From an uncultured Bacteroidales bacterium (GTDB taxonomy: Bacteria; Bacteroidota; Bacteroidia; Bacteroidales; JAUNSR01), in assembly GCA_947074165.1 (NCBI GenBank), contig CAMTOT010000103.1:1-9237 (forward strand): DNA of 9,237 nucleotides. The letters are read 5' to 3'. The notes under the pieces were generated by a model. That model was not told where the DNA came from. It did no database searches and saw only the letters and a list, made by a program, of their open reading frames with translations. How positions within the stretch are numbered: the stretch's first letter is position 1; every line of letters begins with the position of its first letter. The position numbers and the translations under genes were made by a program. Shown here one piece after another: positions 1 to 5,802 of this stretch.

Positions 1-180
1 TCTTACGGATTGAAAGCCTGATGCATAAAAATTGAATTTAATCTCTGTAAAAACTAAAAATAACCGACAAATTTCCATTTTATATCTAATAAGCAGTAGA
101 TTAGTGTGTTAATTAATCATTTTTCTCAATTGACTTTTGGAATTTAATAATATTAAATAATATCATTATTTTTCTATATA

Positions 181-188
181 TATATTTG
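181..188 (+). promoter_or_regulatory. candidate -7 promoter box for the GNAT gene
   Basis: TATATTTG matches the Bacteroidota -7 word TAnnTTTG at every fixed position and lies 27 bases before the ATG at 216. No TTTG is seen at the expected distance upstream, and the surroundings are extremely A/T-rich, so a chance match is possible. Confidence 0.4.
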
Positions 189-215
189 TGATATTCACAT
201 TTAAAAGAATACATT

Positions 216-755
216 ATGAATTATAGTCTTTACACCTTAACCCCTTCAGATACCCGGTTATTAGAGTTTGTACGCGGTGTATATATAGATTCATTCCCCG
301 CGGATGAGAGACGAGATTTTGACCTTGTGATAAAGCTACTTGACGAATCAGACAAGTTTAGCATAGATATACTTAAAAGAGATGATACACCAATAGGCTT
401 CATCACATATTGGATATTTCAAGACTTCGCGTATGTAGAGCATTTTGCTATTGACCAAAGTAATAGAGGTGGAGGTGCAGGCTCTAACGCGATAAAATTA
501 TTGCTTGATAAGATTGATCTGCCGGTTGTACTTGAGGTAGAAAAACCCGAGACGGAAGACGCTGTGAGACGTATACGTTTTTATGAGAAACACAATTTCA
601 AAATATGGCATGATGTAGAATACATTCAACCTGCATATTCACCTGAACTTAATTCAATAGAGTTAAAACTGATGACTGCCGGAGAACTTGATCTTGTCAT
701 AGAAGCAGAAAGAGTAATATCAACTCTTCACTCTCACGTTTATAATGTAAAATAA
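216..755 (+). CDS. GNAT-family N-acetyltransferase
   Basis: A 179-residue protein with the layout of a Gcn5-related N-acetyltransferase, which moves an acetyl group from acetyl-CoA to an amine. The central strand YVEHFAID (residues 73-80) leads into the acetyl-CoA pyrophosphate loop NRGGGAGSNA (83-92), a variant of the usual R/Q-x-x-G-x-G/A motif. FYEKHNF (122-128) is the typical late FYEKxGF element that packs near the cofactor, with Asn in place of Gly. There is no signal peptide or membrane segment, so it should be cytosolic. The ATG at 216 is preceded by an A/T-rich leader without a Shine-Dalgarno sequence. It stands before the metal-transport pair but is separated from it by 91 bases holding a promoter, so it is probably its own unit. 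The substrate cannot be read from the sequence. Confidence 0.85.
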   Translation: MNYSLYTLTPSDTRLLEFVRGVYIDSFPADERRDFDLVIKLLDESDKFSIDILKRDDTPIGFITYWIFQDFAYVEHFAIDQSNRGGGAGSNAIKLLLDKIDLPVVLEVEKPETEDAVRRIRFYEKHNFKIWHDVEYIQPAYSPELNSIELKLMTAGELDLVIEAERVISTLHSHVYNVK

Positions 756-759
756 AAGA

Positions 760-790
760 TTTGCAGTTACTCAAAACCATACTATCTTTA
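760..790 (+). promoter_or_regulatory. candidate promoter of the znuA-znuC pair
   Basis: TTTG at 760-763 and TATCTTTA at 783-790 are separated by 19 bases. This is the spacing and sequence of a Bacteroidota sigma-ABfr promoter (-33 TTTG, -7 TAnnTTTG), with one mismatch in the last position. Transcription would start near 797, about 50 bases before the znuA ATG. Confidence 0.55.
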
Positions 791-808
791 TATCATATAT
801 TAACAAAA

Positions 809-828
809 GCGTAAATTCACATGTACGC
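809..828 (+). promoter_or_regulatory. inverted repeat in the znuA leader, possible operator
   Basis: GCGTA at 809-813 and TACGC at 824-828 form 5-bp arms around a 10-base spacer, just downstream of the predicted transcription start of the metal-transport genes. A site here could bind a metal-responsive repressor of the Fur/Zur or DtxR type. The arms are short and do not match a box I can name, so this is a suggestion only. Confidence 0.25.
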
Positions 829-846
829 ATAAAAACAATATCTGAT

Positions 847-1740
847 ATGAGGAATCTAATGTTTTATATAATCACCTTTATCACCTTTTTTTCTTGTAAC
901 GTTAAGAAAAGTGATAAGCCAGTTATCACTGTCACGATATTACCACAGCAATACTTTGCTCAAAAAATAGCAGGAGATAAGTTTGACGTAAATGTAATGG
1001 TACCCAAAGGGAGTAGCCCCGAATCGTTCGATCCGGCTCCATATCAGCTTGTAGACCTTACCAATAGTACTGCGTATTTTCGTATAGGAGGTATAGGCTT
1101 CGAGATGGCATGGATGGATAAGCTTGCAGCCAACTCCCCTCATATGGTAATCTTTGACAACTCACAGGGTATAACATTCTTAGAGAGTGAGCACGATTGT
1201 TCTTCTCATAGGGCAGCTCCCGCACAACATGTACATTCCGACCAATGCAATCACACTCAAGACTACAGCGGAGACCCTCATATCTGGACATCGCCACGTA
1301 ATGCGAAAATTATAGCGGAGAATATGCTTGAAGCTCTTGTTATGCTTGATGCCGAAAACAAAGATTATTACGAAAACAACTACGAAGAGTTGATAAAAGA
1401 GATAAAAAGCGTTGATGACTCAATACAAACGATACTTTCCAAAAGTGATGTAAAATCATTTGTTATATACCATCCGTCTCTTACATATTTCGCTCATGAC
1501 TACGGTCTTAATCAGATCTCTATAGAAGGGTTGGGTAAAGAGTCGTCAGCAATGCGACTTAAAAACCTTGTTGATTCTGTCAAATCAGTAGGCGCTAAAG
1601 TGTTCTTCATTCAAAAAGAATTTGACACAAAAAATGCCGAGATACTTGCGCGTGAGGTTAATGGACGTATTGTGCCTATTGACCCATTATCTAAAGAATG
1701 GGGATCAGAGCTATTGAATATTGCAAATGAACTTAAGTAA
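847..1740 (+). CDS. znuA: zinc/manganese ABC transporter substrate-binding lipoprotein (ZnuA/TroA family)
   Basis: A 297-residue cluster A-I metal-binding protein that captures a divalent metal (Zn or Mn) and hands it to an ABC permease. Residues 1-16 form a short lipoprotein signal ending FFSC, with Cys17 as the likely lipidated residue. Expected ligand positions are Glu59 (in GSSPESFDP, where many homologues have His), His145 (DPHIW), His209 (YHPSLTYF) and Asp279 (IDPL). Residues 114-136 form a His/Cys/acid-rich loop (His116, 121, 128, 130, 136; Cys118, 134), which in ZnuA proteins marks zinc specificity and may collect metal. The stop codon directly abuts the ATG of the ATPase gene, so the two are co-translated. 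No permease gene follows. Zinc is favoured over manganese because of the His-rich loop, but this is inference. Confidence 0.88.
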   Translation: MRNLMFYIITFITFFSCNVKKSDKPVITVTILPQQYFAQKIAGDKFDVNVMVPKGSSPESFDPAPYQLVDLTNSTAYFRIGGIGFEMAWMDKLAANSPHMVIFDNSQGITFLESEHDCSSHRAAPAQHVHSDQCNHTQDYSGDPHIWTSPRNAKIIAENMLEALVMLDAENKDYYENNYEELIKEIKSVDDSIQTILSKSDVKSFVIYHPSLTYFAHDYGLNQISIEGLGKESSAMRLKNLVDSVKSVGAKVFFIQKEFDTKNAEILAREVNGRIVPIDPLSKEWGSELLNIANELK

Positions 1741-2421
1741 ATGGAGAATAAACTGATTTCTATAGATAACATGTCTGCCGGTTATGACGACTTTATCGCC
1801 ATAAACAATATTAATCTTGATATCTTTGAAAAAGATTTCATAGGAATAATAGGTCCTAATGGAGGAGGCAAGACTACATTGATGAAAGTCATACTCGGTT
1901 TGCTCAAACCGTGTGCCGGTCAGGTAGTATACTATGACCACGGACAGGCTGTCGATAAAATCCCTACGGGATATCTGCCGCAAAGAAACAATATAGACCA
2001 TCGTTTTCCGATTTCCGTTCAGGATGTTGTCTCATCAGGACTCCTTACCGATAAACTGTTTGCCCGCAATAACAAGGATATTAAGTCTCGCACGGAAGAG
2101 GTTCTTGAGATGATTGGTATGACAGATAAACGAAGAAATTCAATAGGGGAACTTTCCGGCGGACAGATGCAGAGAGTAATGCTTGGACGCGCTATTATCA
2201 ACAAGCCACGTTTACTTGTACTTGACGAGCCAAACTCTTATATAGATAAACGATTTGAAGAAAAGTTATATCAGCTATTGAGAGAGATCAACAAAGATAC
2301 AACCATTCTTATGGTATCTCACGAAGTGACTTCGCTTGTCGATATGGTAAACCGCACAGTTAGTATAGACGGCACTTTAAAGCCGGCGGATCTTACATGT
2401 CCGTATCATCATAATCACTAA
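1741..2421 (+). CDS. znuC: metal ABC transporter ATP-binding protein (ZnuC-like)
   Basis: A 226-residue complete ABC ATPase that would power metal import on the cytoplasmic face of the inner membrane. Motifs in order: Walker A GPNGGGKTT (38-46), Q-loop Gln81 (YLPQR), signature LSGGQ (138-142), Walker B LLVLDEP (158-164) with catalytic Glu163, D-loop region SYID (166-169), and switch His194 (VSHE). Length is normal for the Mn/Zn-type ATPases. The C-terminus CPYHHNH (220-226) carries one Cys and three His, a possible metal-sensing tail. It begins on the base after the znuA stop. No membrane permease is encoded between it and the next gene, and only a 10-codon ORF overlaps its stop codon. Substrate assignment rests on the neighbour znuA. 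Confidence 0.9.
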   Translation: MENKLISIDNMSAGYDDFIAINNINLDIFEKDFIGIIGPNGGGKTTLMKVILGLLKPCAGQVVYYDHGQAVDKIPTGYLPQRNNIDHRFPISVQDVVSSGLLTDKLFARNNKDIKSRTEEVLEMIGMTDKRRNSIGELSGGQMQRVMLGRAIINKPRLLVLDEPNSYIDKRFEEKLYQLLREINKDTTILMVSHEVTSLVDMVNRTVSIDGTLKPADLTCPYHHNH

Positions 2422-2453
2422 TGAACTTTCCGTCAATGCTCTATGTTTTATAG
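2421..2453 (+). other. 10-codon ORF overlapping the znuC stop (TAATG)
   Basis: The last base of the znuC TAA is the A of an ATG that opens MNFPSMLYVL followed by TAG. A one-base TAATG overlap is the usual form of translational coupling to a next gene, and a permease gene would be expected here. It may be a relic start, a tiny coupled leader, or chance. The sequence is too short to test for homology by eye. Confidence 0.2.
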
Positions 2454-2498
2454 TTGATAAACAATATTATAACGTATAACAGCATTGCAGGAAAAGTT

Positions 2499-3494
2499 AT
2501 GGTGAAAATATGTAAGCTTCTAATTTTAAGCACTCTTATATTACTGTCTGTAGTTATTCTACCTTCGTGTGAGTATAATAAGTATTATGAAGAGAATTGT
2601 GGTCTAAACGAAGAAAATAATCTGCCGGAACCCAAAGGAGACTATATAGTCAGTTTCAAAACAAATGTAAGCAACGCTATTGCCGAGAGTGAAGAAATCG
2701 CATATATTGCAAATTCTCAAGGTCGGTATTCAGAGTCGCGGGTTATAGACGAAACGCAGAATACACCGTTGCCGATAGACAGGTATATGAATGTCTATAC
2801 ATATTATTATCGTGGAGAGTTTATAGGCACTACTACATTTAAGACTGAAACTGCCGGTGTCCCGACTCCTGCACGCTCACCGCTTAGAGTAAAATCAGGA
2901 GATTATGAATTCTATTTGTTTGCTATAAATAATAAGAATCAACTTCCCACCCAAACATTAAATGAAGATAATGCCTGGCTAACCGGATTATCAAACGGTT
3001 ATGACTATCTGTCAGGCTCATTGATAAATCAAACAGTCAATTCAGATGTTACATTTGATTTAGCTCTCACCCATGCATGTGCTCAGATTATTATAAATGT
3101 AATCAAAGATGGTAGTCCCGTTACGGATATAACGTCTGCCACTATACAGCAGCCGGACCCCTCTTCATGCGCGCTTGTTCTTGGCACCGGTTTAATATTG
3201 GCATCTACAAAATTAGATTCCTCACCAATTAATATGATTATCTCCGGATCTTCAGTCAATCAGATAATAGTACCTTATTCAAATTCTAAATATCCTGATC
3301 TGGCGATAACGGTTACTGCCGGAGGTGAGACTTATAATGGTTCCGCATCATTTACAAATGGAAAAATAGCCGGAGGTACTTCTTATGAATTTACATTAGA
3401 GCTTAATTCTGATTTTACTGTCACACCTTCTGATATTACCGTCAAAGACTGGACTGTCGTTGATGATAATGGCGACCCTATAATTGCGACTTAA
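2499..3494 (+). CDS. fimbrillin-family (Mfa-like) lipoprotein
   Basis: A 331-residue surface lipoprotein of the Bacteroidales fimbrillin/Mfa-like superfamily, whose members form or decorate fimbriae. I start at ATG 2499. The frame stays open upstream to a TTG at 2454, but the ATG gives a clean lipoprotein signal with a hydrophobic core from about 6 to 20 and lipobox ILPSC (Cys24), with GGA six bases before the start. Family-like elements are GDYEFYLFAIN (134-144), YDYLSGS (168-174), THACAQIIINV (191-201, the conserved H-x-x-A-x-I strand), IVPYSN (257-262), GTSYEFTLEL (293-302) and a closing ITVKDWT (313-319). These describe two beta-sandwich domains. No usher, anchor or mfa/fim companion lies nearby, so it may be a stand-alone adhesin or accessory subunit. 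It lies 77 bases after znuC and may be co-transcribed with it. Confidence 0.78.
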   Translation: MVKICKLLILSTLILLSVVILPSCEYNKYYEENCGLNEENNLPEPKGDYIVSFKTNVSNAIAESEEIAYIANSQGRYSESRVIDETQNTPLPIDRYMNVYTYYYRGEFIGTTTFKTETAGVPTPARSPLRVKSGDYEFYLFAINNKNQLPTQTLNEDNAWLTGLSNGYDYLSGSLINQTVNSDVTFDLALTHACAQIIINVIKDGSPVTDITSATIQQPDPSSCALVLGTGLILASTKLDSSPINMIISGSSVNQIIVPYSNSKYPDLAITVTAGGETYNGSASFTNGKIAGGTSYEFTLELNSDFTVTPSDITVKDWTVVDDNGDPIIAT

Positions 3495-3532
3495 TAAATA
3501 AGATTGGTAAAAGCATATAGAAGAAACGATAA

Positions 3533-4645
3533 TTATCTGCAGGAAAGTCTATACATGGCTCCGGGCAATGATTTTACCATTTCTTTAAACTCCATATCCA
3601 TAAGTATCGTGCTCAGATTAGCAATAGAAATCCCCGTCTCTGCCGATATTTGATTTATATGTAGCTCTCCTTTTTGCACAAGTAAATTGTATACCCCAAG
3701 CTCCTTATCAGTAAATTCAAAATCAAAAGAAAGCTGCTGTGGTTGTTCCTGTTTTTTTGTTTTTACCCAGTTCATCATATTCAAAAGATCGTCGGCACAT
3801 GTAATAAGAGCCGCTTTATTATCGCGTATCAGATTATTACAACCTCTTGATCTGACATCGGATATTTTACCGGGAAAAGCAAATAAATCGCGGCCATAGC
3901 CTGATACAATATTTGCGGTCACCATTGCTCCCCCTTTCTCAGAAGACTCCGCCACGAGAGTAGCGTCAGCTATTCCCGCGATAATACGGTTGCGAGCAAG
4001 AAAATTTCCCTTTTCCGGAGATGTGCCGGAAGTATATTCAGATATCAAAGCTCCCGAATTAGCCATTTTATCAGCTATATCCCTGTGTCTGTCAGGGTAT
4101 ATTCTGTCAAGCCCGTGAGCAAGTACACCCACAGTAGAGATGCCATTCTTGATTGATGCTCTGTGTGCACAGACATCTATTCCGTAAGCCAGCCCGCTTA
4201 CTATAATAATCTCAGGGACACTTTCTTTTATATCACGTATCAGATTTTCACAAACCTCCTCTCCGTAAGCCGTAGAACGTCTTGTACCAACTATTGATAA
4301 TATCTTAGCTCCGTTCAGATCGGCATCACCTTTTTTATACAACATAATAGGCGCATCCACACACTCAGCAAGCCTTGCTGGATATTCCTTGTCATTTATA
4401 TACAATCCGGTTATATCATGCTTAATCATGAAATTGCACTCTGTTTCAGCTTGACGTAGAGCATCATCGACAGAACCTATTCTGCTGCCTACTCTTGGTA
4501 ACTTAGACAAAGACTCCCTTTTTTCTTTAAGGATTAATTCGGGTGGACCAATATTCTCAATCAACTGTCTTGAGAGCACCGGTCCTATCCCTTTTACGCA
4601 TTGAAGCGCTATAGCGTAGAAAATATTATCATTTATTATCTTCAT
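3533..4645 (-). CDS. dprA: DNA-processing protein DprA (Smf)
   Basis: A 370-residue DprA. In known systems this protein binds incoming single-stranded DNA and loads RecA during natural transformation. I choose the ATG at 4645 over the in-frame TTG one codon earlier. The N-terminus has helix-hairpin-helix character (KGIGPVLSRQLI at 18-29; LPRVGSRIG at 49-57). The Rossmann-like core carries IVGTRRSTAYG (118-128), SGLAYGIDVCAH (150-161), LAHGLDRIYP (175-184), FLARNRIIAG (215-224), GGAMVTAN (238-245) and FAFPG (255-259), all DprA landmarks. A C-terminal winged-helix domain (about 310-370) follows. Its start overlaps the end of the thioesterase gene by 17 bp, indicating co-translation. It converges with the fimbrillin gene across 38 bases with no visible hairpin. 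No other competence gene is present, and the family also occurs in species not known to be transformable. Confidence 0.95.
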   Translation of the reverse strand: MKIINDNIFYAIALQCVKGIGPVLSRQLIENIGPPELILKEKRESLSKLPRVGSRIGSVDDALRQAETECNFMIKHDITGLYINDKEYPARLAECVDAPIMLYKKGDADLNGAKILSIVGTRRSTAYGEEVCENLIRDIKESVPEIIIVSGLAYGIDVCAHRASIKNGISTVGVLAHGLDRIYPDRHRDIADKMANSGALISEYTSGTSPEKGNFLARNRIIAGIADATLVAESSEKGGAMVTANIVSGYGRDLFAFPGKISDVRSRGCNNLIRDNKAALITCADDLLNMMNWVKTKKQEQPQQLSFDFEFTDKELGVYNLLVQKGELHINQISAETGISIANLSTILMDMEFKEMVKSLPGAMYRLSCR

Positions 4646-5048
4646 CAATTATGTATGGCGCGAATATATATTCAAATTCATCACCTCGCGACAAAACACC
4701 ATTCACAACTATTATCACATCCACTTCTGCCTTGACGCAAAGAGCATTGTCACTTTCTCTGTAAATGTCCTGAAAGAAGATATATCGTGCACCGCGTCTT
4801 TTCATATACAGCTTCGAAATAAACGAATCGCCTCCGCTAAGAGACTTTTTATACTCCATCTGTATTTTCGCTACCATAGGGAATATTTTCTGCTCACTCC
4901 ATTGAGCGAAACTTTCACCAAGCGTCTCAAGAAACTCATGACGCGTATGCTCAAGATAATGTTGATAATTGGCATTATTAACGACTCCCTGCATATCACA
5001 TTCATAATCGCGAACCTTCATCTTCAGTTCATAAACATATTTCTTCAT
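4629..5048 (-). CDS. acyl-CoA thioesterase, YbgC/FadM hotdog family
   Basis: A 139-residue single hotdog-fold protein, the normal length for 4-hydroxybenzoyl-CoA-thioesterase-like enzymes that hydrolyse acyl-CoA in the cytosol. The diagnostic N-terminal motif is VRDYECDMQGVVNNANY (12-28), with Asp18 as the expected catalytic carboxylate, followed by YLEHTRHEFLETLG (31-44), the long central helix. The segment VAKIQMEYKKSLSGGD (59-74) matches the second conserved block of the family. The gene begins at ATG 5048 behind a near-perfect promoter and runs 17 bp into dprA, so the two form an operon. The natural acyl-CoA substrate cannot be told from sequence, and a link to DNA processing is not implied by the overlap. 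Confidence 0.9.
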   Translation of the reverse strand: MKKYVYELKMKVRDYECDMQGVVNNANYQHYLEHTRHEFLETLGESFAQWSEQKIFPMVAKIQMEYKKSLSGGDSFISKLYMKRRGARYIFFQDIYRESDNALCVKAEVDVIIVVNGVLSRGDEFEYIFAPYIIDEDNK

Positions 5049-5051
5049 AAT

Positions 5052-5080
5052 TATAATATCTTTTTTACAAAGATATTATA
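5052..5080. repeat. perfect 12-bp inverted repeat over the thioesterase promoter
   Basis: TATAATATCTTT (5052-5063) and AAAGATATTATA (5069-5080) are exact reverse complements around the 5-base loop TTTAC. The minus-strand -7 box lies in the loop and inner arm, so transcripts from that promoter would start inside the repeat and not carry the whole hairpin. A DNA-level operator is therefore more natural than an RNA structure. The sequence is A/T-rich, which raises the odds of chance. Confidence 0.45.
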
Positions 5081-5097
5081 GATTACTTAATAACAAC
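5068..5097 (-). promoter_or_regulatory. candidate promoter of the thioesterase-dprA operon
   Basis: On the minus strand, TATCTTTG (5068-5075) matches the -7 word TAnnTTTG at all fixed positions. GTTG at 5094-5097, holding the core TTG, lies 18 bases upstream in the -33 position. The -7 box ends 19 bases before the ATG at 5048. Confidence 0.55.
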
Positions 5098-5130
5098 ATG
5101 AGAGGCGTATTGTTTAAAACCTGTAATTTT

Positions 5131-5180
5131 GTCAAAAATAAACCTCCACATTGGGGAAATGCGGAGGTTATTTATTTGAC
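5131..5180 (-). terminator. rho-independent terminator after the PepSY-like gene
   Basis: AACCTCC-A-CATT (5141-5152) pairs with AATG-C-GGAGGTT (5158-5169), giving an 11-pair stem with one mismatch and a GGGGA loop. On the minus strand it is followed by TATTTTTGAC (5140 down to 5131). The flanks extend the pairing imperfectly to 5131-5180. It lies 44 bases past the stop of the PepSY-like gene and would isolate it from the thioesterase operon. Confidence 0.7.
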
Positions 5181-5196
5181 ACATACTTACTGTGTC
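5178..5196. repeat. small hairpin next to the terminator
   Basis: GACACA (5178-5183) and TGTGTC (5191-5196) pair perfectly around a 7-base loop, between the PepSY-like stop codon and the main terminator stem. It may stabilise the transcript end or assist termination. Confidence 0.4.
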
Positions 5197-5223
5197 TGAA
5201 TTGCAACAATGATGACTACTTAC

Positions 5224-5727
5224 TTAATCATCAAATCCTATTAATTTAAAGCTCTTATTAAATTTTAATTCCACTTTATTTGAAAGCTTTATCTCATAGC
5301 CGTTCTTCTGTCTTTCAATTTTTACAATCTTTTCGGTCGCATATTTGTCTTTGACATATGTCGCGATTTCTTCAGGAATTACAGAAACCGGCACTTCACC
5401 AAACTTACAATCAGTCTCGCGCCATTCACCATACTTATCAAATTCAATTTTCGTACCGTCTACAAGTATTACATCATAGCTACCCCCAAAAAGCTCCCAG
5501 TCATATTTTGCCAAAGCAATTTTAGAGTCTGGGAAATTTGCTTTTATAAACTCAATAGCCTTAGCGGGAAGCTCATTCTCATCCACAGGCTTATCTTCGT
5601 CACGAAGAGCGTATGAAACAGGCATTTCTCTTAGTTTTGACGCCAGCGATACAGAGTTACTATCTTGAGCTTTAAGTCCCATCGCGGAAGCGGAAATAAT
5701 TATTGCGGAAATGATAAATCTTCTCAT
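5224..5727 (-). CDS. secreted PepSY-like protein (DUF2874 type)
   Basis: A 167-residue exported protein. Residues 1-20 are a Sec signal (basic MRR, hydrophobic core, GLKA before QD), with cleavage expected after Ala20 and no lipobox. The mature part contains two tandem PepSY-like units, about 52-104 (AIEFIKANFPDSKI to DGTKIEFDKYGEW) and 116-167 (IPEEIATYVKDKY to KVELKFNKSFKLIGF). Each has the helix-then-beta-hairpin pattern of the family, found widely in Bacteroidota beside two-component systems. Here it lies 75 bases after a histidine kinase gene, has its own promoter, and shares a regulator-binding element with the response regulator gene. A periplasmic role in modulating or reporting to the kinase is plausible, but the biochemical function of these proteins is not established. 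Its GC content and codon use look like those of its neighbours. Confidence 0.85.
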   Translation of the reverse strand: MRRFIISAIIISASAMGLKAQDSNSVSLASKLREMPVSYALRDEDKPVDENELPAKAIEFIKANFPDSKIALAKYDWELFGGSYDVILVDGTKIEFDKYGEWRETDCKFGEVPVSVIPEEIATYVKDKYATEKIVKIERQKNGYEIKLSNKVELKFNKSFKLIGFDD

Positions 5728-5759
5728 ATTTAATTTGCTTTATAGTTATTATTATAATA

Positions 5760-5767
5760 CAAAGATT
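5760..5767 (-). promoter_or_regulatory. candidate -7 box of the PepSY-like gene
   Basis: On the minus strand AATCTTTG matches TAnnTTTG except for its first base. It lies 32 bases before the ATG at 5727 and 9 bases downstream of the proximal half-site of the regulator-like direct repeat. Confidence 0.4.
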
Positions 5768-5773
5768 GTGTGC

Positions 5774-5796
5774 GAATCTGAAAAGAATTTGAAATA
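5774..5796 (-). promoter_or_regulatory. direct-repeat regulator site upstream of the PepSY-like gene
   Basis: Read on the minus strand, half-sites TTCAAA (5788-5793) and TTCAGA (5777-5782) repeat with an 11-bp period. The element differs at only three of 23 positions from the one upstream of the response regulator gene (7870-7892). Eleven-bp-spaced direct repeats next to a promoter are typical for OmpR-family regulators. Part of the site lies between the kinase stop codon and the -7 box. Confidence 0.6.
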
Positions 5797-5802
5797 AATC
5801 TA

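Noticed and set aside
1..21. Possible tail of an upstream gene: in frame 1 the window opens with codons for SYGLKA followed by TGA.
   Set aside because: Six codons cannot be assigned to a gene. It may be the end of a coding region outside the window, but nothing here proves it.
142..158. Inverted repeat ATTTAAT-AAT-ATTAAAT upstream of the acetyltransferase gene.
   Set aside because: It consists only of A and T within an extremely A/T-rich stretch, so chance is the simplest explanation.
2454..2498. Longer fimbrillin-like protein starting at TTG 2454.
   Set aside because: The ATG at 2499 gives a proper lipoprotein signal peptide directly at the N-terminus; the extra 15 residues would put polar sequence before it.
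3528..3537. 10-bp palindrome GATAATTATC at the dprA stop codon, a possible bidirectional terminator between dprA and the fimbrillin gene.
   Set aside because: It has no loop, no GC-rich stem and no T-run on either strand, so it does not look like a terminator.
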